Shown here: positions 18,473 through 25,885 of the stretch, in pieces
Layout: every line of letters starts with the position of its first letter
Numbering within the stretch: position 1 is the stretch's first letter
Assembly: GCF_003259185.1 (NCBI RefSeq)
Contig: NZ_QGMP01000001.1
Span: forward strand, 248,001-312,000
Direction: 5' to 3'
DNA length: 64,000 nt
Origin: Isoalcanivorax indicus
Lineage (GTDB): Bacteria; Pseudomonadota; Gammaproteobacteria; Pseudomonadales; Alcanivoracaceae
Position numbers and translations under genes: made by a program
The notes under the pieces: generated by a model
What the model saw: the letters and a program-made list of their open reading frames with translations, nothing else
Database searches by the model: none
Told to the model about the DNA's origin: nothing

Positions 18473-20512
18473 GTGAACATCAAAGCCGTAGACCTGAATA
18501 CCATCAAGGACAACCCGGAAGCGCCGGTGTGCAACACCAGCGACAATCGTTATTTCGCCGATATCATCCAGGCACGCTATTCGCGCAGAACCTTGCTCAA
18601 AGGGTCTCTGGGCGTCGCGGCCGTCAGCTTCCTCGGCGCCGGCCTGGCAGCCTGTGGTGGCAGCAGCTCAAGCTCCGGCTCGGGAAATGGCCCCCTCCCT
18701 GCGCCGCGCCTGGGCTTTGAATCCGTCCCCATCACCCGGGCGGATACCATCACCGTGCCTGCAGGCTACACGGCCAAAGCGTTCGTGCCCTGGGGCACGC
18801 CGATCACCGGCGCCATGCCGGCGTTCATGACGGATGGCTCCAACACCGGTATCGATCAGCTTCAGCAAGTCGGCTCCCATCATGACGGCATGCACTACTT
18901 CCCCATTGATGGCAGCTCCGACCACGGGCTGCTGGTGATCAATCATGAATATGTCGACAAAGCGGTTGTGCATGCCAACGGCGCGTCCTCCTTGCCCCGC
19001 CCGATTGATGAAGTGCGCAAGGAAATGGCCGCGCACGGCGTGTCAGTGATTGAAATCCAGAAAAACGCCTCGGGCGACTGGGAGGTAGTGACCTCCATGC
19101 TGAACCGCCGCATCACGGCTTTCACAGAGATGGAACTGAAAGGCCCGGTGCGGGGCGATGACCGTGTCAAGACCGCCTATTCCCCGGAAGGCACGCATAC
19201 CCGTGGCACCCTGAACAACTGCGCCCACGGCTACACCCCCTGGGGTACCTACCTGACCTGTGAGGAAAACTGGCCGGGCTATTTCCATGTGGACATCGAC
19301 CCGCTGCCCCGCGAGTTCGAGCGCTTTGGCATTTCAGGATGGCAGCAGAACCATTGGCACCAGGCTGAGGAAGCGAACGGTGAACTGACCACCGATACCG
19401 CCTTCACCCGCTTTGGTGTCGTGGAATCGGGCGCCGATGCCACCGAGGACTTCCGCAACGAACCCAACAATTTCGGCTGGATTGTCGAGATCGACCCCTT
19501 TGACCCGGACAGCACCCCCGTCAAACGCACCGCGCTGGGCCGCTTCTCCCACGAGGGCATCGTGTTTGCCGAGCCGAAAGTGGGCGAACCGATGGTGTTC
19601 TACTCCGGCGACGATGCCCGCTTCGAATACATCTACAAGTTCGTATCGAAAAACAACTATCAGGAAGGCCTGCGCGGCGATGACCTGCTGGATGAAGGCA
19701 CGCTGTATGTTGCACGCTTCAACGACGATGGCACCGGCGAATGGCTGGCGCTGGATATTGACGACGTAGACTTCATGGCTGCCGTAGCGGAGTCTGAATA
19801 TCACTACACCACCCAGGCCGAAGTGCTGCTCAATACACGCCGCGCCGCCGATATCGCGGGCGCCACCCGCATGGACCGCCCGGAATGGGGCGCCATCTGC
19901 CCGCGGACCGGCATGGTGTACTTCACCCTGACCAATAACACCGCGCGCAGCGCCGACGATACAAACCCCGCCAACCCCCGCGCCAACAGCCAAGTCGGCC
20001 ATATCATCCGCTGGCAGGAAGACGGCAACGCCGCCGCCACAACCTTTGCATGGGATATCTTCGCCCTGGCCGGCAATACCCTGGAACATGGCTTCCAGAC
20101 CGGCTACAGCTATCCCGCCGGCAAGAACCTGGATGACTCCAACATCTTCGCCGCCCCGGACGGTCTCTGGTTTGATGACAACGGCGTACTCTGGATTCAG
20201 ACGGATACGTCGGGCGCCCTCATGGGTGGCACCGGCCCCGCCGGTGATTTTGGCAACAACGCCATGCTGGCCGCCGAGCCGGACACTGGTGTGATCAAGC
20301 GTTTCCTCGTCGGCCCGGTGGATTGCGAAGTGACGGGCGTGGTCATGACACCTGACAAGAAAACAATGTTCGTCAATATCCAGCACCCGGGCGACAGTTC
20401 CTCTCCGAACAACTTCTCCAGTCATTGGCCGGCAGAAGTGGCGGGGGCGCGTCCTCGCTCGGCGACCGTGGTTATTACTCGGGATGATGGTGGAGAAATC
20501 GGCATTGCTTGA
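18473..20512 (+). CDS. PhoX-family phosphatase (DUF839), Tat-exported
   Basis: A predicted periplasmic or surface phosphatase of the PhoX/DUF839 family; members studied are calcium-dependent alkaline phosphatases. The 679-residue product begins with a GTG preceded by an AGGGA-type site. A twin-arginine motif sits in SRRTLLKGS, followed by a hydrophobic stretch and AACGGSSS, so it may also be a lipoprotein cleaved before the cysteine. Downstream are conserved DUF839 blocks such as NHEYVD, NNCAHGYTPWGTYLTCEENW, GRFSHEGIVF and YSGDDARFEYIYKF. A clear terminator follows 54 nt after the stop. Substrate is unproven. Confidence 0.88.
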   Translation: MNIKAVDLNTIKDNPEAPVCNTSDNRYFADIIQARYSRRTLLKGSLGVAAVSFLGAGLAACGGSSSSSGSGNGPLPAPRLGFESVPITRADTITVPAGYTAKAFVPWGTPITGAMPAFMTDGSNTGIDQLQQVGSHHDGMHYFPIDGSSDHGLLVINHEYVDKAVVHANGASSLPRPIDEVRKEMAAHGVSVIEIQKNASGDWEVVTSMLNRRITAFTEMELKGPVRGDDRVKTAYSPEGTHTRGTLNNCAHGYTPWGTYLTCEENWPGYFHVDIDPLPREFERFGISGWQQNHWHQAEEANGELTTDTAFTRFGVVESGADATEDFRNEPNNFGWIVEIDPFDPDSTPVKRTALGRFSHEGIVFAEPKVGEPMVFYSGDDARFEYIYKFVSKNNYQEGLRGDDLLDEGTLYVARFNDDGTGEWLALDIDDVDFMAAVAESEYHYTTQAEVLLNTRRAADIAGATRMDRPEWGAICPRTGMVYFTLTNNTARSADDTNPANPRANSQVGHIIRWQEDGNAAATTFAWDIFALAGNTLEHGFQTGYSYPAGKNLDDSNIFAAPDGLWFDDNGVLWIQTDTSGALMGGTGPAGDFGNNAMLAAEPDTGVIKRFLVGPVDCEVTGVVMTPDKKTMFVNIQHPGDSSSPNNFSSHWPAEVAGARPRSATVVITRDDGGEIGIA

Positions 20513-20566
20513 TCGAAATGCACCGCGATAACGGGTGCCCGCCAATAAAGGACACCTGCTAAACAA

Positions 20567-20592
20567 AGAAAGCCGGCGTAAGCCGGCTTTCT
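20567..20592 (+). terminator. Rho-independent-like terminator after phoX-like gene
   Basis: A perfect stem AGAAAGCCGGC / GCCGGCTTTCT with a 4-nt loop, ending in T-rich sequence, lies 54 nt downstream of the PhoX-like stop codon. Its stem has both A- and T-rich ends, so it could work in both directions. Confidence 0.8.
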
Positions 20593-20973
20593 TGTGCGCC
20601 CCGATCCAGCGGGGTTGCCTTCACTTGCCCGGCGCGGCAGTATCGAACGCAGGGTTACTGGCAAGCCGGACAAGCACCCAGCAGAGGTGCTGCCTGCAAT
20701 GCCTTCTTCAATACGCCGCAAACACAAGATGCTCGCCGCTGCATGGGATGATGCGCGGTATGTCGGGTAGGGCGGTAGCGTGTCTGGAATCCCTTTCCGT
20801 TTGGACAGTGTGATTGAAATGGGAAAAGAAGAAGGCGCTGTTATTGGGAAAGCAAAGCGCATGCGCGCCACAACCCATTGATGGGAAAGCATTATTCATC
20901 AATATGCGAAATTGTATATTGTGATAGGCCGCAGGCGTCGTTTTTGGATATATGAGCCGGCGTCTTAATACCT
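20593..20973. other. Gene-free stretch left of the cassette region
   Basis: I see no convincing gene here. Base composition shifts from GC-rich to AT-rich around 20800, which marks the left edge of foreign-looking DNA. The last 30 bases (CGTCTTAATACCTG before the core site at 20974) resemble the left side of an attC or attI core, but no matching outer box could be found further left. No integrase gene is present. Confidence 0.5.
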
Positions 20974-20981
20974 GTTAGGCA
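20974..20981 (+). other. Integron-type core site, start of cassette A
   Basis: GTTAGGCA fits the GTTRRRY core consensus. It is the exact reverse complement of TGCCTAAC at 21508-21515, which is the relation expected between the first bases of an integrated cassette and the outer box of the attC at its end. This marks the left boundary of cassette A. Whether it belongs to an attI or to a further attC cannot be told. Confidence 0.65.
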
Positions 20982-21088
20982 AAACAAAAGTCTTGGAAAT
21001 GAGGGTGAGCTTTGAATTCGATGTGAGGATCTTGTTTGGGTTGGAAGTGAGCGTTAAGGCAATGATTCAATCGTTAGTGGAGGTGCTT

Positions 21089-21184
21089 ATGAAAAACTCA
21101 TTCGTCTTGTTTACATGCGTTTGGTGCGGAGTGGCGTTTCTGCGGGCCTGGCTTGGGACACTTCCAACCCAAACGAGAGATTAG
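21089..21184 (+). CDS. Possible 31-residue peptide in cassette A
   Basis: A short frame starting MKNSFVLFTCVWCGVAF with a strong GGAGG 5 nt before the ATG. It contains a CxxC pair (CVWC). Its last two thirds overlap the tRNA-like sequence, so either the frame or the RNA may be the real product. The same frame is open upstream to a TTG at 20993, which would give 63 residues starting just after the cassette core site. No homologue is recognised and I cannot say it is expressed. Confidence 0.22.
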   Translation: MKNSFVLFTCVWCGVAFLRAWLGTLPTQTRD

Positions 21185-21252
21185 CATCGGTGGATTTGCT
21201 TGCCTGTCCAAGAGAAACGAGAGGGGGTTCGATTCCTCCTCCCCGCACCAAA
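21120..21252 (+). pseudogene. tRNA-Leu-like sequence bounded by inverted repeats
   Basis: The right end looks like a tRNA 3' half: T-stem GGGGG, T-loop TTCGATT, CCTCC, acceptor strand TCCCCGC, discriminator A and CCA at 21248-21250. The left end has GCGGAGTGGCG, close to the GCGGGAGTGGCG start of many leucine tRNAs but one base short. The two ends are about 122 nt apart, too long for a normal type II tRNA, and I cannot fold a proper anticodon arm; a TTGGG/CCCAA stem with a 10-nt loop is the nearest. A 10-bp inverted repeat TTTGGTGCGG / CCGCACCAAA bounds the whole. Best read as a degenerate or unusual tRNA-like element inside a cassette. Confidence 0.45.
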
Positions 21253-21268
21253 TCGAAGGTAAACTTTT

Positions 21269-21514
21269 ATGGCCATGCGAAGCACCTACCCAATGACCTG
21301 TGATTGTGGCCATAAGGGTGCTGTAAAGATGAGCGAGAATGACCAGCCTTATTCCAAAATGTATGAGAGTTATTCTCTCGAAAACCTTATTGGCGGCAGT
21401 TATAGAGTCGATGGGTTTGAAGAGTGGCCAGGGGTATTTGAGGCACTAAAACCGAAATGCCCACAGTGTGGAAAGCGATTGGGGCCGGAGCACTTTGATA
21501 GATCATCTGCCTAA
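21269..21514 (+). CDS. Small zinc-ribbon protein, cassette A
   Basis: An 81-residue protein I cannot name. Two cysteine pairs, CDCGH (C11, C13, H15) near the start and CPQCGKR (C64, C67) near the end, suggest one zinc ribbon assembled from both termini. The middle is acidic/aromatic (NDQPYSKMYESYSLENLIGG). The stop codon lies inside the outer box of the following attC (TGCCTAAC), the compact arrangement typical of integron cassette genes. Starts at the second Met (21275) or later are possible. It is AT-richer than the core genome. A role in regulation, toxin-antitoxin function or defence would be speculation. Confidence 0.7.
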   Translation: MAMRSTYPMTCDCGHKGAVKMSENDQPYSKMYESYSLENLIGGSYRVDGFEEWPGVFEALKPKCPQCGKRLGPEHFDRSSA

Positions 21515-21595
21515 CCAAGCAAGTCACGGCGACGTTTACTACATTTCGGCTTCGCCTCCATTCCGTAACCGCGCGTGCTTAGCGGCGTTATGAGC
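21508..21595 (+). repeat. attC recombination site at the cassette A / cassette B junction
   Basis: Outer boxes TGCCTAAC (21508-21515) and GTTATGAGC (21587-21595) enclose inner boxes CCAAGC and GTGCTTAG, which pair as AAGC/GCTT. Further pairing CACG/CGTG and GGC-TTC-GCC makes the extended hairpin expected of an attC folded on one strand. Total length is about 88 nt, within the usual attC range. The left box complements the core site at 20974, and the right box complements GCTCATAAC at 24665. This is strong structural evidence for integron cassettes. Confidence 0.85.
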
Positions 21596-21647
21596 TGTCT
21601 ACCTCAAACATCGCCATTAACATACAACCATTTTGAAGTAACTTTCT

Positions 21648-22382
21648 ATGGCAAATAAACCGAGATATGGAAGTCAGCATTCTGATACAGACTGGGGATG
21701 TGACTACTTTGAAGTAACTACTTCGTCCACAACTGAAAAAATAAAAGTATGTCATGTGGAAGTCAAAGATATAAAAATAATATCGGAAGCATTAGCAAAA
21801 ACAGTACTTGATACTTCTTGGATGACAAGTTTAGATGTTGGCAGTAGAAGAGCTTATGACAGGACAGTTCGAGATACAGCATCTGCTTTAATAGAAATAT
21901 TTGAATCCACAACATCACCATCAGACGTTGGGGTTGAATTCGGTGAAATTATGGTTTCAATCGGATCGACTAGAGCACTAGAGAAAATATTTAACCATGT
22001 AATTATACCTATAGCAGAACTCTGGAAACCACAGAAAAAACAAAATGAGGGATTCGATTTCCACACTGTATGTGGAGAGGAGTTAATTAATTTTGGAGAG
22101 GCAAAATATTCGGGAAATTCAAGCCCTCATGGCAATGCAATAAACCAGTCAAAAAGATTTATTGAAGAAGAAAAACATCTTAGAGATTATGTTCATTTGA
22201 AAGTGCTTGCTTCAGATCCAGCAATTGAAAATCTAAATAACGATAGCTTTGGAATCGTAGCGTCATTTTCAATTAATGCTAGGGACCCTCTGGAAGTTCT
22301 AAAAAATGCCATAGAGTCAGCTGAAGAAAAACTATCCTTAGATAGTATTAAGGCTGTATATCTTGTGGGAGTTAGCCAATGA
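21648..22382 (+). CDS. hamA: HamA-like protein (DUF1837), Hachiman anti-phage system
   Basis: A 244-residue protein of the HamA/DUF1837 type, the effector partner of Hachiman defence. The diagnostic stretch lies in the middle: PIAELWK (121-127), GFDFHTVC with D137, then INFGEAKYSG with E151 and K153. This D...ExK layout is that of PD-(D/E)xK-fold nucleases and corresponds to the ExK pair known in HamA. Its stop overlaps the hamB start by ATGA, so the two are translated together. In studied Hachiman systems HamA is held inactive by HamB and degrades DNA when released. GC content is far below the flanking genome. No clear Shine-Dalgarno precedes the ATG; the core site GTTATGAGC lies 53 nt upstream, so transcription probably comes from outside the cassette or from an AT-rich promoter I cannot pin down. 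Confidence 0.88.
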   Translation: MANKPRYGSQHSDTDWGCDYFEVTTSSTTEKIKVCHVEVKDIKIISEALAKTVLDTSWMTSLDVGSRRAYDRTVRDTASALIEIFESTTSPSDVGVEFGEIMVSIGSTRALEKIFNHVIIPIAELWKPQKKQNEGFDFHTVCGEELINFGEAKYSGNSSPHGNAINQSKRFIEEEKHLRDYVHLKVLASDPAIENLNNDSFGIVASFSINARDPLEVLKNAIESAEEKLSLDSIKAVYLVGVSQ

Positions 22383-24664
22383 ACATAATTGATATTGCGA
22401 AAGAATCCGAACCAGCCAAGGGTCTTTCAGAATTATTAGACATCCTCCACAAAGAAGGTCCAGTAAGCTCTGAAATTTTAGAAAAAATATCTTATTATAA
22501 AAAGTTTCATCCTGATATATTCGAAACCGAAGAAGAAAAAATAATTGCGTCTCTCGGGCTTTTCTACAAAATACCTAGGCCGAGTAATTTATATTCGTTC
22601 TTATTATCTGGTATAGGAAGACAACATAAGGAGGATTTCGGGGAATATTTAACACCTGTGCAGGCAAGTGTTAGGAGAGCAGTCAATAATAATAAAATTA
22701 TTTCAATTTCTGCCCCAACAAGTGCCGGAAAATCATATTCTATAAGAGATTTTATCGCTGAAAGTGATGGGGATGCTGTAGTAATTGTCCCGTCTAGGGC
22801 ATTGATTGCTGAATACGTTAATACAATGAGGCAGAAATTCAAAGGTGATAAAAATGTAATGATATCATCATTTGTAGATAATGTTTTCAAGTCACGAAAT
22901 CCAAGAAGGATTTTTATTCTTACTCCAGAGCGCGCCAGAGATCTATTCCTGGCCAATCTAAATTTAAATGTTAAAGTGTTTTTCTTTGACGAAGCGCAAG
23001 TCTCAGAAGAAAATGAAAGAGGAATTATTTTCGATGTTATTGTTCGGAGAGTTAAAAAATACTTTGATGCAGCAAAGTTAATATTTGCACACCCATTTGT
23101 TGAAAACCCAGATGCACAAATTAAAAAACATAACTTCTCTGAGAAAGATGGCTTCTCAAGGTCATATACACATGGTGCGGTTGGTAAGGTATTTATATAC
23201 CAGCATAAAAATAAAAAGTTTTATTACTTCTCGCCATTTTCAGATCGTGGCCATCAAATTAAAAAATGTATAGAACATGATCAGAAATTTAGTGATTTTG
23301 CGTTCGATGGCACTCATTCCGTCCTAGTATATGTATCAAAGGCATCTATATACAATGGCAAGTATATTCAGCCATTTAAAAAATATATCGATAACTATGA
23401 AGAAATAGATTCAGTAGAAGCTGAAGAGATTATCAATACAATCGAACATCTCCTAGGGGCTGATAACGATGAGCATAATTCCGAGCTTGTATCACTGCTG
23501 CGTAAAGGTATTGTTATTCATCATGGTTCAGTACCATTAGAAGTTAGATTTCTCGTTGAAGATCTAATAAGACAAGGGCACGCAAAAATTTGCTTTGCCA
23601 CAAGTACCCTCGCACAGGGCGTTAACATGCCATTCGATATAGTTTGGCTTAATAACATGAATATTATTGGCGAGAACGAACAAAGTAAGTCTTTATCATT
23701 TAAAAACCTTATAGGAAGGGCCGGCAGGCTTTCTAATACTCCCGAATTTGATTTTGGGTATGTGTTTACCAAGAGCCCTCAGCTTCTATCAAAGAGAGTA
23801 AATGAAAAATTCTCATTAGAGGAGGTGTCAATCATTGACACTCCGGATGTCAGTAATGATCCGGATACTTCAGAACTATTAAATTCAATAAAAGAAAACA
23901 CCTTCGATGATGACAAGCAAGCTCCTCTATCGAAGATAGAACGACTAGGGCAGCCGGAAATTATCAAGTACTGCAAAGCAGTACTTGATATTATTTATAA
24001 TGATGATTCGATAAAAGATAACCTATGCGGAGCCAAAAATGAATTTAATAGAGAATCTTTAAAGCAGCATTTTCAATTTATTTTTGAGGCTTCGATTAAT
24101 AGGGTTTTACACGAAGGTGAATTGGCGGTCTTTAGGCAAGCAATATCAATCTTTATTCAGGTAATACAAGGGCGCTCCTTTAGGGAAATTGTTGGTATTC
24201 GCTATAGCTACATCTCTAAAAAGGATGAAGGGCATCAAGGTTACGCTGCTTTTGCGCAGCCTGCCGCAAAACTACCAAAGAGCACGTTGACTAATACATA
24301 CTCAATTTTCAACCAAAACACCATGGCCAGAGATGTCAGCTACGATGCAGTGGTCTTCGATACTTATGACTATATGGATCAAGTCATCTCGTTTTCACTA
24401 ACGGACTCTTTCATGACTTCATTCAAGGTGTATAAGGATAATACGTCGGATCAGCGAGCTGACAAAATGTTAGAGTTACTACGGTTTGGTACAAATAATT
24501 CAGTACATACGTTCCTAATGCGATACGGATTCCCTCCTGAAGATGTTGTAGAGTTATCAAAGTACATATTGTTCATTAATGAAGATACTATTACTTTTAA
24601 GCCTGAAATCTCTGATGCTCCCAAATATCTGCAAGAAATGGCTGATTGGTACTTACCAGAGTAG
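22379..24664 (+). CDS. hamB: HamB-like superfamily 2 helicase, Hachiman anti-phage system
   Basis: A 761-residue DNA helicase/ATPase, the sensor partner of HamA. Motifs in order: a Q-motif-like YLTPVQ (90-95), Walker A APTSAGKS (112-119), VIVPSRALIAEY (Ia), Walker B as FFFDEAQ (201-207), HHGSVP (381-386), ATSTLAQGVNMP (407-418) and NLIGRAGR (443-450). This is the Ski2-like pattern seen in HamB. The last 300 residues are a helical C-terminal region without a recognised domain. Motif II reads DEAQ instead of DEAH/DExH. The frame is intact with no frameshift. The stop codon is followed directly by the outer box of an attC-like site, so hamA and hamB fill the cassette completely. A general DEAD-box RNA helicase is the alternative reading, but the HamA partner argues for Hachiman. 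Confidence 0.88.
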   Translation: MNIIDIAKESEPAKGLSELLDILHKEGPVSSEILEKISYYKKFHPDIFETEEEKIIASLGLFYKIPRPSNLYSFLLSGIGRQHKEDFGEYLTPVQASVRRAVNNNKIISISAPTSAGKSYSIRDFIAESDGDAVVIVPSRALIAEYVNTMRQKFKGDKNVMISSFVDNVFKSRNPRRIFILTPERARDLFLANLNLNVKVFFFDEAQVSEENERGIIFDVIVRRVKKYFDAAKLIFAHPFVENPDAQIKKHNFSEKDGFSRSYTHGAVGKVFIYQHKNKKFYYFSPFSDRGHQIKKCIEHDQKFSDFAFDGTHSVLVYVSKASIYNGKYIQPFKKYIDNYEEIDSVEAEEIINTIEHLLGADNDEHNSELVSLLRKGIVIHHGSVPLEVRFLVEDLIRQGHAKICFATSTLAQGVNMPFDIVWLNNMNIIGENEQSKSLSFKNLIGRAGRLSNTPEFDFGYVFTKSPQLLSKRVNEKFSLEEVSIIDTPDVSNDPDTSELLNSIKENTFDDDKQAPLSKIERLGQPEIIKYCKAVLDIIYNDDSIKDNLCGAKNEFNRESLKQHFQFIFEASINRVLHEGELAVFRQAISIFIQVIQGRSFREIVGIRYSYISKKDEGHQGYAAFAQPAAKLPKSTLTNTYSIFNQNTMARDVSYDAVVFDTYDYMDQVISFSLTDSFMTSFKVYKDNTSDQRADKMLELLRFGTNNSVHTFLMRYGFPPEDVVELSKYILFINEDTITFKPEISDAPKYLQEMADWYLPE

Positions 24665-24738
24665 GCTCATAACAAGTGGCTCTAGGCGACCCGAGTTCCC
24701 CAAGAAAAGTAGGCACCTAATCCCCACTTAACGGAGGG
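24665..24738 (+). repeat. Degenerate attC-like site ending cassette B
   Basis: GCTCATAAC (24665-24673) is the exact reverse complement of the core GTTATGAGC at 21587. The inner boxes AAGTGG (24674-24679) and CCACTT (24724-24729) also pair. The right outer box is poor: ACGGAGGG where GTTRRRY is expected. This suggests the end of the array, where chromosome or decayed sequence follows. The site starts one base after the hamB stop codon. Confidence 0.65.
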
Positions 24739-24762
24739 TGTCATTATGACCACAATGTATAT

Positions 24763-24822
24763 GGAGTTAGGTCTCCCATTCCCCACGAAAAGTGCTCCTT
24801 TGGGAAATGGTAGACCTGCCCC
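24763..24822. repeat. 60-bp palindromic repeat, copy 1
   Basis: Left arm GTTAGGTCTCCCATT and right arm TGGGAAATGGTAGACCTG form a hairpin around an A/T-rich centre with CGAAAAG. It matches copies at 28961 and 30927, with more mismatches than those two. A further GC-rich hairpin (CCCCGGC / GCCGGGCGGGG) overlaps its right end and may terminate transcription from either side, because hamB and the hydrolase gene converge here. Confidence 0.8.
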
Positions 24823-24887
24823 GGCGATTTGCGGAGCAAGCATGAAGTTGCCGGGCGGGGCCTCGATACTATGACTGGGTCAACTTT

Positions 24888-25883
24888 CTAGTCAGCGCAG
24901 CCTCTGTCGGCCAACCACTGATCCAATATCGGTTCAAGAAGCGGTGAAAGAGCTGAGTTGCCGAAAAGGTGAAGTTTGACGAGGAAAAGGAAGCCCGGGT
25001 TCTGAGTGTTAAAATGTCGGCTATTAAGTAATGAATGCGTTGCGTCAGGGAGTACTTCAGTCTGAAAGTTCCGGCGGCGCTGGCCTAGCGAAGACAAGAA
25101 CTCCTGTGTGTTGGCAATATCGACATTCAGGTCGTCCTTCCCAAGCAGCATAAGCAAAGGCTGTTCTATGTAGGGGTACTCAGAAGACGCATCCGCCTGA
25201 AAATTATTCAATGCAAAAGTGAATCTGTCTGGCGACATGGCTTTCTTCTGGTCTGGAATCGAATTCAGGTAGGCCTCATAGGTGGGGTTGCCGGAAAGAA
25301 AGGCGATGTGGTCCAGGTGCTTCTCTCTGGCTAGCTGTATGGCCTCGGGGCTTGCGCCTTCTTTTTGCAGGCGTGTCTTCGTCAGATACCACCCCTGGTC
25401 GGCCCAGTTGATGGCAAAGCCAATGCCGATTAAAAACGCCACGCTTTGGCTCTGATTGGCGACGGCAGGGATCACCCATCCTGCCTGGCTGAAGCCCAGC
25501 AAGCCGATAGCAGGCCGCTGTGGCCCAAAGCGGTGCTCCAGATAGTGAATGGCCGCCAATACTTCCTGTTGCCGATCTTCCATGGTTTGATGCAGCCAGT
25601 TGCCAGAGGAGTCACCGATCCCGGGTTTGTCCCAGGACATTACTGCATAGCCACGTGAACGAAGAAGTTTCCAGATAAGGGGGTAATAGCCATACGCCTC
25701 CCGGTCAAGGGGGCCATCCCCATGTACGGTGACTACCACACCGCACATTTTCTGCCCCGGATATGGAGGAAGGTAGATCCCGCTGATGGTATTTTCATTG
25801 CTTTGGAAACGGATCTCTTCGGTGTGAAGCGTTGTGCAATGCAACAGTGACAACATTGCAGTGAATAGCAGTATGATTCGCAC
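24888..25883 (-). CDS. Exported alpha/beta-hydrolase
   Basis: A 331-residue serine hydrolase, probably periplasmic or a lipoprotein (hydrophobic start, then SLLHCTTLHTEEI). The nucleophile elbow is GFSQAG (serine near residue 150), an oxyanion segment VVTVHGDGPLDREAYGYYP lies near residue 50, and the catalytic histidine is likely in PDATHSLLNS. The pattern is that of the dienelactone-hydrolase/acyl-peptide esterase type, substrate unknown. It is the last gene of a minus-strand operon, 2 nt after the preceding stop, so translation is likely coupled. Confidence 0.85.
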   Translation of the reverse strand: MRIILLFTAMLSLLHCTTLHTEEIRFQSNENTISGIYLPPYPGQKMCGVVVTVHGDGPLDREAYGYYPLIWKLLRSRGYAVMSWDKPGIGDSSGNWLHQTMEDRQQEVLAAIHYLEHRFGPQRPAIGLLGFSQAGWVIPAVANQSQSVAFLIGIGFAINWADQGWYLTKTRLQKEGASPEAIQLAREKHLDHIAFLSGNPTYEAYLNSIPDQKKAMSPDRFTFALNNFQADASSEYPYIEQPLLMLLGKDDLNVDIANTQEFLSSLGQRRRNFQTEVLPDATHSLLNSRHFNTQNPGFLFLVKLHLFGNSALSPLLEPILDQWLADRGCAD

Positions 25884-25885
25884 AG

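Noticed and set aside
20422-20892. 156-codon minus-strand frame across the phoX-like 3' end
   Set aside because: It reads through the terminator hairpin and overlaps a firm gene; no recognisable domain.
21120-21252. Reading the tRNA-like 3' end as the tail of a tmRNA or as an island attachment site
   Set aside because: The 5' tmRNA signature is absent, and no second copy of the T-arm/CCA sequence was found at the other side of the accessory region.
21648-24664. Restriction-modification or CRISPR-associated system
   Set aside because: No methyltransferase, specificity subunit, cas gene or repeat array is present; motifs and gene overlap fit HamAB.
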